Origin: Coprinellus micaceus
Lineage: Eukaryota > Basidiomycota > Agaricomycetes > Agaricales > Psathyrellaceae
DNA length: 64,000 bases
Direction of reading: 5' to 3'
Assembly (NCBI GenBank): GCA_951394405.1
Contig: OX596345.1
Location: 1,612,001 to 1,676,000 of the forward strand
Shown here: positions 13,010 through 23,647 of the stretch, piece by piece
How positions within the stretch are numbered: the first letter of the stretch is position 1
How the letters are laid out: every line of letters starts with the position of its first letter
Notes under the pieces: model-generated
The model's input: the letters and a program-made list of their open reading frames with translations, nothing else
What the model was told of the DNA's origin: nothing
The model's database searches: none
Made by a program: the position numbers and the translations under genes

Positions 13010-13995
13010 TCATACAAGTATGACGGCGAGGAGCAGGGCCATTAGCACAACCATCAGGATGACGATGCACCAACCGCTGCCTTTCTCCTCCGAATCGCGA
13101 AGGAACTTTCGTAGTCGCCGCATCCCGTCGCTAACTTTGTCGTCCGTCCGGTCTACGTTCTGTTCGAGGTCGTCGAGCATCCTGAATTGAGACTGAGTGA
13201 AGGGCCGGTCAATTATAAGAACTCTAACACGTACTCGTTGTGCACATTGATCTCCTGGCCCATAAGCGAGGCCTGCTGCTGAATCGTATTCAGCGTGCCT
13301 GCTATCGAGTCAATAGCCTGGTCTTGCTCTCGCATCATCATCTGCTTTGGGTTAGCACCAGTACAACCCTATCGCGTAGACACGCACCTGCTGCTCCTCC
13401 CGCGCCCACGACGCTTGCTCGTCCTCGTCCTGATATTTGTCTCGGAACGGCGACGCCGCTCCCCGCGTTGGCGTTGATGACCCCGCGGCGGGCATGGGCG
13501 GCGACGAAGAAGAGTTGACTTCGGCTCTCATACTCTGGACTTACGAGAGTTACTCGAGGGCAAGTCACCACAAGGCGGGCGATCTGCGCACCTCGATCTC
13601 TTTCCGTACGTGCGTAACGTACCGCCGTCTATTCGCGACCTCACCATCGTCCAAGCCGAACATTCGAGCGTCCGTTGATTCTACAATCCTAATCGCTATT
13701 AGTATAACGAAGCGCACAACCCATATCGCGAAACGCACTCGACACTCTCTTCCAAGTCCTCCAAGTCTGCTTCCAGAGCAGCCAAGGTAGCTTTCAACTT
13801 ACCACCATCCCTTCATCAGCTAAATGTGACAAGCTCAAGTGAAATGCGGCGCACCTCGTTACGAGCCCACATCAGCTCCTCGCTGTCCTCCTTCGCCATA
13901 TTGCGAATTCGCAGATACGACGACCGCAGTTGAGATGCGGTTTGCAGCGACGTCTGAATCTCCTGCTGTACCGCATGATATGGGTCGATAGACAT
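13010..13995 (-). CDS. TLG1: Tlg1/syntaxin-6-type Qc-SNARE
   Basis: Six exons: 13995-13855, 13797-13739, 13688-13592, 13534-13388, 13341-13235 and 13181-13010. They close in phase to 240 residues, near the length of human syntaxin-6. The N-terminus (MSIDPYHAVQQEIQ, EELMWARNE, ADLEDLEESVEIVE) matches the syntaxin-6 three-helix domain. Residues about 149-215 form the SNARE helix (REQDQAIDSIAGTL, then MLDDLEQNVDRTDDKV). The last 21 residues are a tail-anchor membrane segment (GWCIVILMVVLMALLLAVIL). Role by family: fusion of endosome-derived vesicles with the trans-Golgi network. The residue aligned with the central zero-layer Gln appears to be His (INVHNEML). A transposon sits 40 bp upstream of the start codon. 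Confidence 0.88.
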
Positions 13996-14035
13996 CCTTG
14001 ACGGTATTGGAAAAGAGATGAGAGGGTATCGTCGA

Positions 14036-14192
14036 TAGTCTCGTTTTACCATCCTCTCCCGATTGGGCGACTTCGTCCCAATTTGGACGAACCATCGGGA
14101 GAGTCTGGGCTCCTTGCCCGGGTAATCAGCATGGCACGAACCGTCGGGGGTTTTGCAGCTTATGTAACCCTGGGTTCAGAGCTCTCGCGCGT
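14036..14192 (+). repeat. Left terminal inverted repeat of the Mutator-like element
   Basis: Starts TAGTCTCGTTTTACC and matches the reverse complement of 14845-14999 over its length, apart from a 2-nt difference near its inner end. Confidence 0.9.
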
Positions 14193-14844
14193 ACTTGTCT
14201 AGTAGATTGCGTGCCTCTATCCATCCGCAACGTGTTATAAAAGTCACTTTCTCTATTTAAATCTCCAGTACTATGAACATACACACTCCTTTATTGCACA
14301 AACACTCTGGAGCGCTCGAAACGCGCCACTAGATACAATCCCACCGCCTCTCCGAGTCTTACTGCCAGCCCATCAGGTGTTTCCTTCGTAAACGAAGTCT
14401 ACCCTAGCGTCGCGCCTGAGTGGTGTATCCCGCTCTATGAGAAGAAAACCCCACTGAATTGCCATGGTGAATATTGAAATTGTCGTAGGCAAAGGCGTTG
14501 TAAGTTCGTGGGTCGTTGGCTGCTATCCGAGCTTCCCTTATCAAATCATGGCTCAGTTTGAGGATCAGACTCGAGAGAGTGAAGGTATGCATAGGAACTG
14601 ATTTTTGGTAGTGTCAGATTTTCCGAACCATTGTGAGGGTAATCGAAAACGTCGCGTCACCCTCAGGAGGCTTACCATGTGTGAAATTCACAATGGAGGT
14701 GCGATCCGGCAAAGATACGAGGTCTTCTACTGGATGACTGAAGATGTCGGGTGCCACTAGACTCCAGACCCTCGAGTACTGGGGATGCATTGCGAAACGG
14801 GTGAAGGAAACAGGTATCTGAGTCTATAAGATCTATCGACGAAG

Positions 14845-14999
14845 ACGCGCGAGAGCTGAACCCAGGGTTACATAAGCTGCAAAACCCCCGACGGTTCGTG
14901 CCATGCTGATTACCCGGGCAAGGAGCCCAGACTCTCCCGATGGTTCGTCCAAATTGGGACGAAGTCGCCCAATCGGGAGAGGATGGTAAAACGAGACTA
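14845..14999 (-). repeat. Right terminal inverted repeat of the Mutator-like element
   Basis: Inverted copy of 14036-14192. The near identity of the two ends suggests a fairly recent insertion. Confidence 0.9.
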
Positions 15000-15413
15000 T
15001 ATCGTCGACTCTGGTATCTCTGGGACGAGTATAATTAAAGCGGTGGTGGTCGTTCAATGGCAAGGGGCGGCACTGCCGAATTTGCCGACTCATCATTCTA
15101 CCACGCACGTCGGGCGCCAATACGACCTGGCCTCAACCCACTCCATCTTCCACCCCAACCACGATGATCGGATTATGCGTACTCTCGAGCAGACACACCG
15201 TAAGTGGGGGTTTTCGGTAACGAAATCCTTGAAGCTCGAGAGGATGCTTGGCACGTTCCTCAGAATTCTCTGAGAACTGTAAAGGACCCGTGTCCTTGCC
15301 GCCATGTTGTGATGACAATCCGGTTATACCCCACGGGACAAATGACTCACAGGGCTGTATAGCTTTCTCTATTCTCGTACTTCTCCCAGTCTCTCCGAAG
15401 GACCAGGAGAAAC

Positions 15414-16547
15414 ATGGTGACCGTTACTTTTGTGAGTAGCCACTTCATGCCTCTCAAATAGCGGCTAATAGGCCTGCAGATACGTCATGGCCAGAGCGAG
15501 GACAATACCGTATGCATTCGAGGGTTGAAGTCTAGCCCTACCTAACTCTATCCAATTCAGCGCGATGTTTGGGCAGGCTGGAAGGATGCCCCACTCTCAG
15601 CACTAGGTACGTGCTTGATGTTCTATACCTAGGCCCTTTCTTATATAACGATGCTCCGAACAGGTCGTCGGGTATGTCCTCCTCCATGATACTCCAGCCG
15701 CCCAACTCTCAACAGCTCCCAGCAAGCCCAAGCGCTCGCCGAATCCATGTCTACTACCCCATACACCCACATCTACGCCTCCGACCTCAAACGAGCTCAC
15801 GACACCGGCAAGGCCGTTCATACCGCTCTCCCCTCTCCCAAACCCCCATTCACTGTTACCCCGCTGGCCCGGGAACAGTACTTTGGTGACGCTGAAGGGC
15901 ATAAGTGGGCCCTCTCCATACCCCCAGATACCACGCGCGAGGCACTCCATGCCCAGAACGTCTTCCCTGTGTATTACGGACGTCAGGAGAAGTTCCCCAA
16001 CGGCGAGAGCCTCGACGATCTAAGAGACAGGGCAATGGAGGCACTCCGGCAGTGCGTGCTCCCGCATCTCGATGACGATGAGGGACATGTCGCGATTGCG
16101 AGCCATGGACTGTGTATTAGTGAGATGATGGGTGCTTTGGTTAGCCTGGATCCCGAGGCGGACCAGACGGTGTCGTATAAAGGGCTGTTGAACACTGCTT
16201 GGACGAGGGTGCAGGTCCAGCGAAGGGTGTGTAGTATCCAATCAGGTACAGTTAACGCGATATTGATGCATCCTACAGGAGAGTGAGCGTAACACGGCGG
16301 ACGACGCCCTTCCAGTCCTCGAAGTCAAAGTGGAACGGTTCAACCACGCTGACCACCTGGATGGATTGGTGGGTCTCTCTCTCTATGTCAAGGTCGCGCG
16401 TTGATAAAATTATAGGAGGATACAAAGGAGGCAGAGCAGCAGGGTTCCAGCGAGGCTCGTGCTTATTTCGGTGGTAAAATTAAGGATGCCTCGGCTACGA
16501 ACGCTCATATTGAAGTAGAAGCGACCCCTCAAACCGAGAAGCTGTAA
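15414..16547 (+). CDS. Histidine phosphatase (phosphoglycerate mutase-like)
   Basis: Seven exons: 15414-15431, 15480-15509, 15561-15606, 15664-15671, 15723-16226, 16279-16368 and 16416-16547. They close in phase to 275 residues. The catalytic signature RHGQSEDNT (residues about 8-16) has the phosphorylated histidine. DAPLSALGRRQAQALAESM and IYASDLKRAHDTGKAV follow as in the cobC/GpmB-like branch. The second active-site histidine is in VAIASHGLCISEMM. The 8-nt exon 4 is the least certain part, but it gives the expected sequence. The last 75 residues are charged and probably disordered. Substrate is not predictable: members dephosphorylate sugar phosphates, nucleotides or proteins. The gene diverges from the SNARE gene, with the Mutator-like element between them. 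Confidence 0.85.
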
Positions 16548-16720
16548 TTTGGCAACTAACACGCCCACTTGTATTATACTTGAAGGAGTATTAACCATTT
16601 AGTGACATTAACTGATAGTCGCCCTCCAGCGGAATGTGAGCGAAAGATTTTGATTCTGACGTTGTACATGCAGGGTTGACAAACACGAACGGAAGTGCAA
16701 CACGCGAGGAAGTCCCGATA

Positions 16721-18565
16721 CTACAAAGCCTCCCCGATAACTCCATGGTACGACTCTTCATCGCTCGACCACTGGAAGCTGCCGTCTGCACCGAGTTTCC
16801 TGGGGTACGCCCACCCGCTGTTCGACCGACTCCTTCGATGCTGCAAAACCTTCCTAGCGACTGGGTCCATGTAAAGCGGCTGGAAACTGTCGTGGACTGG
16901 ATTCCCCATGAAGATCGGGGCACTGTTTGTCCTCGAATGTCTACCCTCTTCCCTTGTACTCAGGGTGTCGGAGGTGCTTCCGAACAAGCCTAAAGATGAG
17001 TATAACCCTCCGTTATTACTCACCCTCGACTCAGGCCCTGAGTTCGGCCCTGAATTGGACGCCCCAAATCCTAATAGTCCAGGTTGCCGCAGTTGCAAGA
17101 CCCCTCCGCCCACACCAGCGCTCGCGCTCGCGACAGCTGTGGACGTCGACGACACCGATCCCGACGGGCGATCAAAGTAGCCAATTGGAGGCAACAATGG
17201 ACTCCCTGATGTTAGCCCAACCTCAAGCAGCATCATCGTCGAGGACCCCGTCGGCTGGTCCGCTGATGTATCCCCTCCCAGCAAGAACGATGGCTCCAGG
17301 TAAATCTGGTTCTCTGGGGCGAAGAACACCGAGTCCGAAATGGTCGCGGGGCTATCCGCTGTTGGAGGACGTGGCGGCCTCACTGGAGGGATCGATTCGT
17401 TCGCGCGCGTGTTCTCGACGAGGACGGTATCCGTCGTGCTGGTCGAGGTCCTACTCTGCTGAGAGTAATCCGAAGAGCTGATGGAGAACTTGGATCGCGG
17501 ACAAGACGTCGCCAAACTCGTATGGGTGCTGTGTCCTGCAGTCTCGAGTTCCAACCCCCTCCTCGTGCCGACCGCCTTCCGGGACACAGGCCTAGACGAG
17601 CTTTGCGGGTGCGTGATGGGGAAAGGGAACCACGAGGATATGGGACGATTACCGAGTCCCTTGGACTTGACACGCTTCGAGCGACACGCGCGAGAGACAC
17701 GCGGGTCAATGAGCATGAATGCGAGTAGGGCGATGCCGCCGAGCGTCCCGAGGACGATGGCGACAACAGGTAGACTGCTCAGCTTCTTGGATCTGCTTCT
17801 CTCCGATGCCCCACCGACGGGGGTACCTTCGTTTCCGGACGTAGAACCGGTGTTGAGCGGGGGAGCGGCGACGGTCGTGACAGGCTCAAGCGCATAAACC
17901 GAAGGTGTAGAGGCGGGGAGAATGTCCCCCGAGGCGATGGTAGATGGGGACTCGAGGACGGCCTGTATAGTGGTGCTAGCCGAGACCCAGTGGTAAGGCG
18001 GCGTGTTGGGCAGGGTCGCGGGGACTGTGTGGTGGAAGGGCAACGATGGCATCGGCGGCGGACCAGAAACTCCTTCCTGATGTTCGACCTCAACGGGGGC
18101 CTGGTTCGGCTCTACCTGGGGTGGAGGGACAGCTTGTGGCGGCTGAGGCGAAGGCCCTTCCAGGAGAGGAGGAACTTCTAGAGGGGCCACCTCTGTGCGT
18201 ACGGGACCGTCATCATGTGCCAAGTATGCTTCGCCCGTTGGAGGGTCTGCTACGGCAGACACAGCCTGGTTGGGGTTCTGCGCAAAGTATTCGTTCCCTT
18301 GCCCCTCACCTGTCGTGGAGAAAGCTGGTGGGAGGTCGTGAGGACTGCGGGTTACTGCATAGAAGGTTTCCGAGGCAGGCCGAAGCTGGGGGCCGGGATG
18401 TGCGTCATCCCCCTGAGGAAGTTCTTGATACAAGTCTCCGTTCTGGCTTGAGGATCCGATGGTATAAGGAGCGAAGAGTGGTGTCGGGGTGGCGAGGATA
18501 ACATGAACTCTCTCCGTGACGATGACAACCAGAGATATCAAAAAGGACAAATAGCATGCGTTCAT
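16721..18565 (-). CDS. Single-pass membrane protein with Pro-rich ectodomain
   Basis: Single-exon gene of 614 residues, no family recognised. The N-terminus is a likely signal peptide (cleavage near residue 25, after VILA). Residues about 26-260 are rich in Pro, Ser and Thr and would be outside the cell. One membrane segment follows at about 264-286 (PVVAIVLGTLGGIALLAFML), flanked on the inside by basic residues. The cytosolic part of about 325 residues is Ser-rich with many possible phosphorylation sites. This layout recalls fungal cell-wall sensors and SKG6/mucin-like proteins, but I see no WSC or cysteine-rich domain. Function is unknown. Confidence 0.75.
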   Translation of the reverse strand: MNACYLSFLISLVVIVTERVHVILATPTPLFAPYTIGSSSQNGDLYQELPQGDDAHPGPQLRPASETFYAVTRSPHDLPPAFSTTGEGQGNEYFAQNPNQAVSAVADPPTGEAYLAHDDGPVRTEVAPLEVPPLLEGPSPQPPQAVPPPQVEPNQAPVEVEHQEGVSGPPPMPSLPFHHTVPATLPNTPPYHWVSASTTIQAVLESPSTIASGDILPASTPSVYALEPVTTVAAPPLNTGSTSGNEGTPVGGASERSRSKKLSSLPVVAIVLGTLGGIALLAFMLIDPRVSRACRSKRVKSKGLGNRPISSWFPFPITHPQSSSRPVSRKAVGTRRGLELETAGHSTHTSLATSCPRSKFSISSSDYSQQSRTSTSTTDTVLVENTRANESIPPVRPPRPPTADSPATISDSVFFAPENQIYLEPSFLLGGDTSADQPTGSSTMMLLEVGLTSGSPLLPPIGYFDRPSGSVSSTSTAVASASAGVGGGVLQLRQPGLLGFGASNSGPNSGPESRVSNNGGLYSSLGLFGSTSDTLSTREEGRHSRTNSAPIFMGNPVHDSFQPLYMDPVARKVLQHRRSRSNSGWAYPRKLGADGSFQWSSDEESYHGVIGEAL

Positions 18566-19248
18566 CGGTAACCGACTGAAGAGTTGATTGAAGGGAACGT
18601 GGTGTTCAACGTCGATAGTAAAGAGCGTGGTTGCCGTGCTGGCTCGAGGAGATCACTGGATCGCGTCTGAGAGAGACCGTGGTCTGTGGGTGGCTAATGG
18701 AAAGAGTAGTATCCTGCTGACATTTATTGATTCTTCTGCGGGAACACTTGGCTGACTTCAGTTGGTAGCTAACGTGGCTAACCCAGGGCCACACAGCTTG
18801 ACGGCTACTTTCAGTGCCAGTCCCTAGCCATCGGCTTGCGAGTGTAAGCATAGTTACCCTAGGATCTTCAAGTTCCTCTAGCAGAGGCAGAGTTATTAAC
18901 CCGAGAAATAAACGCGCACGGCCCTGAAGTGGCTGAGCGAAAAGAGCCGGAACCATGCCCCCTCGATGGCCGCCACAATAGAGGTAGGCGGGTTCGTGTG
19001 CGCCTGGCGTACCAAACGTCCGCGCTCCTACTCACGAGTTTGAAGGGGAGGTGCGAGCACTGAGTACTGAGTACTGGGTACCGAGCGCTAGACCCCGCTT
19101 TTGATGAGCCTGATGAGCGCCGGTCGTAAACATGGCGGCATTGATTCCGAACATGAACTTGTTGGTAAAGAACTTGAACCTGAACCGTCATCGCCTTACG
19201 CACCAGGCGCTCTCCTGTGGCCTTTGCCGTTTTATCCGCCCCTCCACG
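18566..19248. other. Intergenic, divergent flank
   Basis: Promoter side of the membrane protein (-) and 5' flank of the broken family copy B (+). The stretch after about 19130 resembles the 5' flank of copy A. Nothing else is recognised. Confidence 0.4.
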
Positions 19249-20340
19249 ATGTTGCGCAGCATTCTAAATATGGAAATAAGGTGGGGTTTGACTGTAGGTG
19301 GTACTTGCACGACACCTGCAACACTGGGCCAACACGGGCGACTTGGGTGCCATTTACAGCCCTCGAGTCGGCGAGCTTGCCCTCTTCGGTTCGCCTTGTC
19401 TCGAACGCGTTTCGGAAAGCGTACTCAACAGTCCCAACGGTGGTTGAGTAGCCTCCCTACTCCCACTAGAGACGCCTTTGTGGAAACGAAGGTATTGTTT
19501 TCTATCCATAAAAAAGCCTACACCCCACCTAGCCGGATCTATACCCTTAACCCCTCGACATTCTCGGAGAAAGATACCCATGACGTATCCGGCACCGTCC
19601 GCAAACGTATCTACTTTGCGGGTTTCCTAGGGCCGGGAGGCCTTTTCTGCTATAACAGTCATGGAGGCGCCAGTCGTGGAGGACAACAGCGTGTTCCTTT
19701 CCCCCCCAACTCGAAGGGCATATTCTATTTTCATGACCAGTCCAGCGTGCACCCTGCTGCAGGCGATATACGCTTGCGCGTGCTCCCAATGGACACCGTC
19801 GGGGATCGTACCTCTGTTGACCCGGCAGGCCTTTTCGCATGAGGACACGCTGGCCTCAGGCCTTGGCGTGTATCACTTCTTTCAATCATCTCCCTCAGAC
19901 GCAGGCAACTCTACGACTTCATGAAGGCAAACGGTCATCACGGAGACGGCTGAAGCGCAGGTACAGCGTCTGAAAGCTGCCATTGCCTCTCAACCGAGGA
20001 GTGAATTCGGCATAGGTGAAAATATTGTGGAGCGAATTACATCTCTCGGTTTTGCCCTGCTTATCCCCGTGGCTGACAGCTCAGCGTAGGAACTGTGCTT
20101 GTGCGCCTTGAAACGATTCGACAGGGAGGCCGCAATCGGGTGGTCGTGCGTGTGCTGAAATACCTCAAGTCCCCGAATCCAGGAGACCCTGTTATGCAGG
20201 AGGAGGGTGAGCTCCTGAAGAAGTATAATCCCATCGGCAAAGTCGAACAGCCGTGGATGGCCATGACTACGCCGAAGTTCCTCACCCCCTCATCGCTGAA
20301 ACTCTTAGAAGAAACCTATATCTCCAAGGGTTCCAGTTGA
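19249..20340 (+). pseudogene. Uncharacterised paralogous family, copy B (broken)
   Basis: Second copy of the family at 9.2 and 51.9 kb. From ATG 19249 the frame is open through about 19842, including GIFYFHDQSSVHPAAGDIR and LRVLPMDTV. It stops at LFA, exactly where copies A and C continue with RGHDLVD. The following DNA still resembles the family (YDFMKANGH, then GENIVERIT), but with frame changes. The segment with DPF(I/V)LDLS and the FLQ.EGI block is missing. The last exon (about 20091-20340: TVLVRLETIRQGG, VLKYLKSPNPGDPVMQEEG) is intact. Conservation of the first and last exons with loss of the middle suggests a recently inactivated gene. Confidence 0.75.
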
Positions 20341-21733
20341 TGGAAATTAGCGCGCACGATCACCACCCCCACATACCACACCGCCCACCGACTCGACAAC
20401 CGATGCAACGTCGCACCACTTTCTCGTTACATGTTAACCTAGGCGTGTTAGCCCCTACCTTTCGGAATACCACTACGTCTCTCTGAGTCTGCTAGATCTC
20501 GACGTGAGCCATCCATCCAAGGTTGGTCGAAATGACGCAGCTGTACCCTAGGGCTTTGACGAGATACAAATCCCCAGGCCCACAACATACGGCCCACTTC
20601 AACGCCTCCGGAGCCGGCAAAATGGGCAGGTGTCCTGGCTGATGCACCTGGCCACTAGAGCCGTGTCGCATAGGCGCCAACCAGGTACGGGCGGGGCCAA
20701 GCGTCCGTCTCCCCTTGAGGAGGTAAATCCAAGTATTTTGCTTTGATTTTTGCCCTCATATCTTCGCTCTGACGCGGTGGTCGATGTCCCTTTTTCCCCC
20801 TTGCTCCCCGAGGTTTGGCGAAACGCCTATACATAGCATCAAACAAGGACAAACTTCCAACCAGGATCTCCGATCTTGCTCCGATCCACTTTACGAAATG
20901 GGTCTTAGATGACGTCTTTCCTTCATACACCGTTCCCCTCCTTCCCGCGTAGACCTTCCGGTTGGTTTTCAGAGGAAGTGGTCGTTGTTGCACTCCTGCG
21001 GTTCCGAACTCCTCTGCTACCCCATGCTCAACTCGGCGGCGTTCCATGCGCCCTTTCTAGCTTCACCTCGCCGCCTATCTGGTGGAGCGTTGTGATGAGG
21101 CTAGTGAGGGTCTCAGTCATTGCCTACCCTTCCCAGCCATTCGCACAGTTTCGAACCCACACACAATGGACAACATTCGATACGAGCTTCCGCGTTCTGG
21201 GATGGGTTGGGTCTGCCTGTGGACCAGTCCCGAGATCCAACCACACTCCTCCTGCTACCAGCGGCGCGCCTGCCTGCGGCCCTGCCCCGAGGCCCGCTGG
21301 TGTGCCCCTCCTGCCCCACTCCATCGAGTTGTCTCAGTGTGTGCGCGATGTCTCAGTGTCCTTTGGCGTTGCCCAGGCGCCTAGTACACTGTGCGGGCCA
21401 CGCCTGGCACCCACCGTGTCCAGACCTTTGCCTTGTTCGATCGTGCGATGGCCCGTACGGAGGATGGGCGATTGGGACTGCGAGGAGAGATGGAAGGTGG
21501 CTCCGGTGGGCCCGCTAGTGCCAATTTTTTCCTATATTGCCTGTTCGCAGGCTTCCCCCCTGGCCCCACAGCGTCAGGGTATCCGATGGGGGTTCATCAT
21601 ACTTACCTTATGCCGGCGCCAAGTGCTGACCAGCTGTTGTCCCGACCCAGGTCCGCTCGGAGCGATATACCCTTGTTTTCAGTAATTCAAGGCGGGACCG
21701 GTATTTTCCAGCGTGGCTCGATGTACACTTGGG
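20341..21733. other. Unassigned region of about 1.4 kb
   Basis: Only open frames without recognisable family features are present, such as the - strand around 20655-21047. Composition is GC-rich around 21200-21500. It may hold decayed sequence; I call no gene. Confidence 0.35.
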
Positions 21734-23212
21734 CTACAATTTGGGCCGTGCTTTCTCCACCCCTGCGTGTGCGTCCCAAAGACTCCAAATCAGTCCCTTG
21801 TCTGGCCCCAGCCCATTTTTAGCGACCTGCACATACTCCTCCCTAACCCTCTCCGATCCATTCACCCTCTCCAGCTTCACCCACTCCGGACAATCCCTCA
21901 TCAACTGCCTCCACGCGTCGTCCTGCCTCCTAAATATCTCCTGTAAGGGCAGCTGGTGTTTCCGTACATTAAGCCACTCGGGCATGAAGAAGTGCTCCAC
22001 AGTGGGCCAGCGATTTGCTGGCTCCGCAAAGACAGGCGCATTCGGGTCGAAGGAATTATGCGTCCATTTCATGTCGTCGTTGGCAGATGTCGACGGGGTG
22101 AGGTTAGTCACTCCTAGGGCAACGTTCTTGGCTATACGCCCAACCGTTGGGGAGGCGAAGTGAGATTGGATTCGAGAGTTGAAGGCGTCGTTTCCTGCCA
22201 CGTCGATATATATCCACCGACGTTCGTTGTCGCCCTGGAAAGCCTTACCATCCGTGAATGAATCGTACTCGTAGACTTCGTCGTACAATCCCAGACTCTT
22301 CGTAAACAGGACGTTGCGTTTGGACGTCAGCCCGACAACCGCGACGTTCTTCAGCTCCCCCGAGCAAATGCGGTTACGGACGAGATAGGCAAGTGAGAAG
22401 GCAGTCTTGGAAGAGGCGGAGGCTACGAGGATGGTGAGGTTCACCTCCGAATCCGCTTTGTAACTGCCAGTGGAGTGTAACCAATCTTCACACCAGTATG
22501 ACGTCCAGAACAGTGGCCTGTAGAGCATCGTGAGGTCTTCAGCCTCGTCTCCTGGCGTATATTGGGAGTCCGTTGCGCAACGAAGAACCTGGTTGTATGG
22601 GCGTCGGTCTAGGGTGGAATTTCGAGTCATTTCACAGGCCAGCCCTACCAAGTATAGTTGGTTGATAGAATCGTACCTTTGGGGAGATGGGGTCTGGGGA
22701 TGTAAAATGCGTGCTTGTTGACGTCACTCGGCGACACAGGGACGAGGAGGTACTTGGTCGGCGAAAAATACCCATAGACCCTTTCCCCAACGTGGACCTT
22801 CGGGTGCGTCGATACCACGACCGTCCCGAAGCCCCAGACGGGGATCACTCCATGTGTGCGAGAAAGCTCGGGCGTTGGCGCTGAGTGAAAGTCGAAGTAC
22901 CTTGGATTTAAGGCGAACCAGGGTTAACCAACCGTCCACCGTACGACCCCGCGAAACATGAGATAGTCCTAGGCTATGTGGTGCTCACCTGAAATGAGGG
23001 TGCTCTCCCAGGGCCTGGTACGACACATTGTTCGCAGAAAACCCGAACTTATCCACCCTGATCACTACGTGACTCTCTGGGACCCAGCCTGGATCTACAG
23101 TCGACCGTACAACGATGGAGTCGGTTAAGTTCAAACCCGTCTTCGAATTCGCAGCAGTTGAAGGGCGGGGGACACAGAGAGTTGCGTTCTGCAGGAGGGT
23201 TCGACCAGACAT
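21734..23212 (-). CDS. DUF2855 family protein
   Basis: Three exons: 23212-22989, 22900-22677 and 22608-21734. They close in phase to 440 residues. Sequence hallmarks of the DUF2855 family are IRVDKFGFSANNVSYQALG near residue 50, a VIPVWGFGTVV and VGERVYGYF block, and RPLFWTSYWCEDWL. A dinucleotide-fold-like stretch (LVASASSKTAF, then VAVVGLTSKRNV) and YIDVAGNDAFN follow. The fold resembles zinc-free medium-chain dehydrogenases or quinone reductases. Some DUF2855 genes lie in fungal polyketide clusters, but none is seen here. Function is unproven. It is downstream of, and on the same strand as, the ferric reductase. Confidence 0.85.
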
Positions 23213-23647
23213 GGCAGGGAATTGGAGATCTGACTATTGTCGGGCGCTGCGAGTGATCAGAGGATCGAATTTGTGCGACAAGCATATGAAGGCGGCGTCT
23301 AGTTAGTTCCGAGCCCGTGGGAGGTCTGTGCGCTCTGCAGCCATACCGGTTCCGGTGATAACTCTACCGGAGTCCGTTGAGATCCACGAGCAATTGAGCT
23401 TCTGAAGCGCTCAAAGCAGATGGTCGCCTGATGCTATTCGGGGGAGTAGAGAGGCAAGAGTCGGGTGTCTGCTACATGCTCCCCATTAGCTGGAGGCCTC
23501 CCCCACTTGCTGATCCGAGCTAGCCACCATTTAGCGCCCGTGGCGTCATCGATGATGCGGACGGTCCATGGCTTGAGCAAACGCGACAGGTAGGTTACAT
23601 GTACAATTGCATTGAGCGAATACTTCACGATAGCTTCTTTACAACTC
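23213..23647. other. Spacer between DUF2855 and ferric reductase genes
   Basis: About 435 bp upstream of the DUF2855 start and downstream of the reductase stop. No feature is recognised beyond the presumed promoter and terminator. Confidence 0.4.

Larger units (their letters stand above)
14036..14999. mobile_element. Non-autonomous Mutator-like element (964 bp)
   Basis: Two inverted repeats of about 155 bp (14036-14192 and 14845-14999) are nearly identical. They bound about 650 bp. Directly outside lies a perfect 9-bp direct repeat, TATCGTCGA, at 14027-14035 and 15000-15008. Long terminal repeats plus a 9-bp target duplication are typical of Mutator-like elements. No transposase is present. 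Inside, the - strand has two open stretches (about 14790-14630 and 14592-14404), one containing AFAYDNFNIHHGN, weakly like the DUF6589 proteins of Agaricomycetes. The element lies between the divergent SNARE and histidine phosphatase genes, in what must have been their shared promoter. Confidence 0.85.

Noticed and set aside
20655..21047. 130-codon - strand open frame, basic
   Set aside because: No recognised motifs, no supporting splice model, lies in a region without other coding signs.
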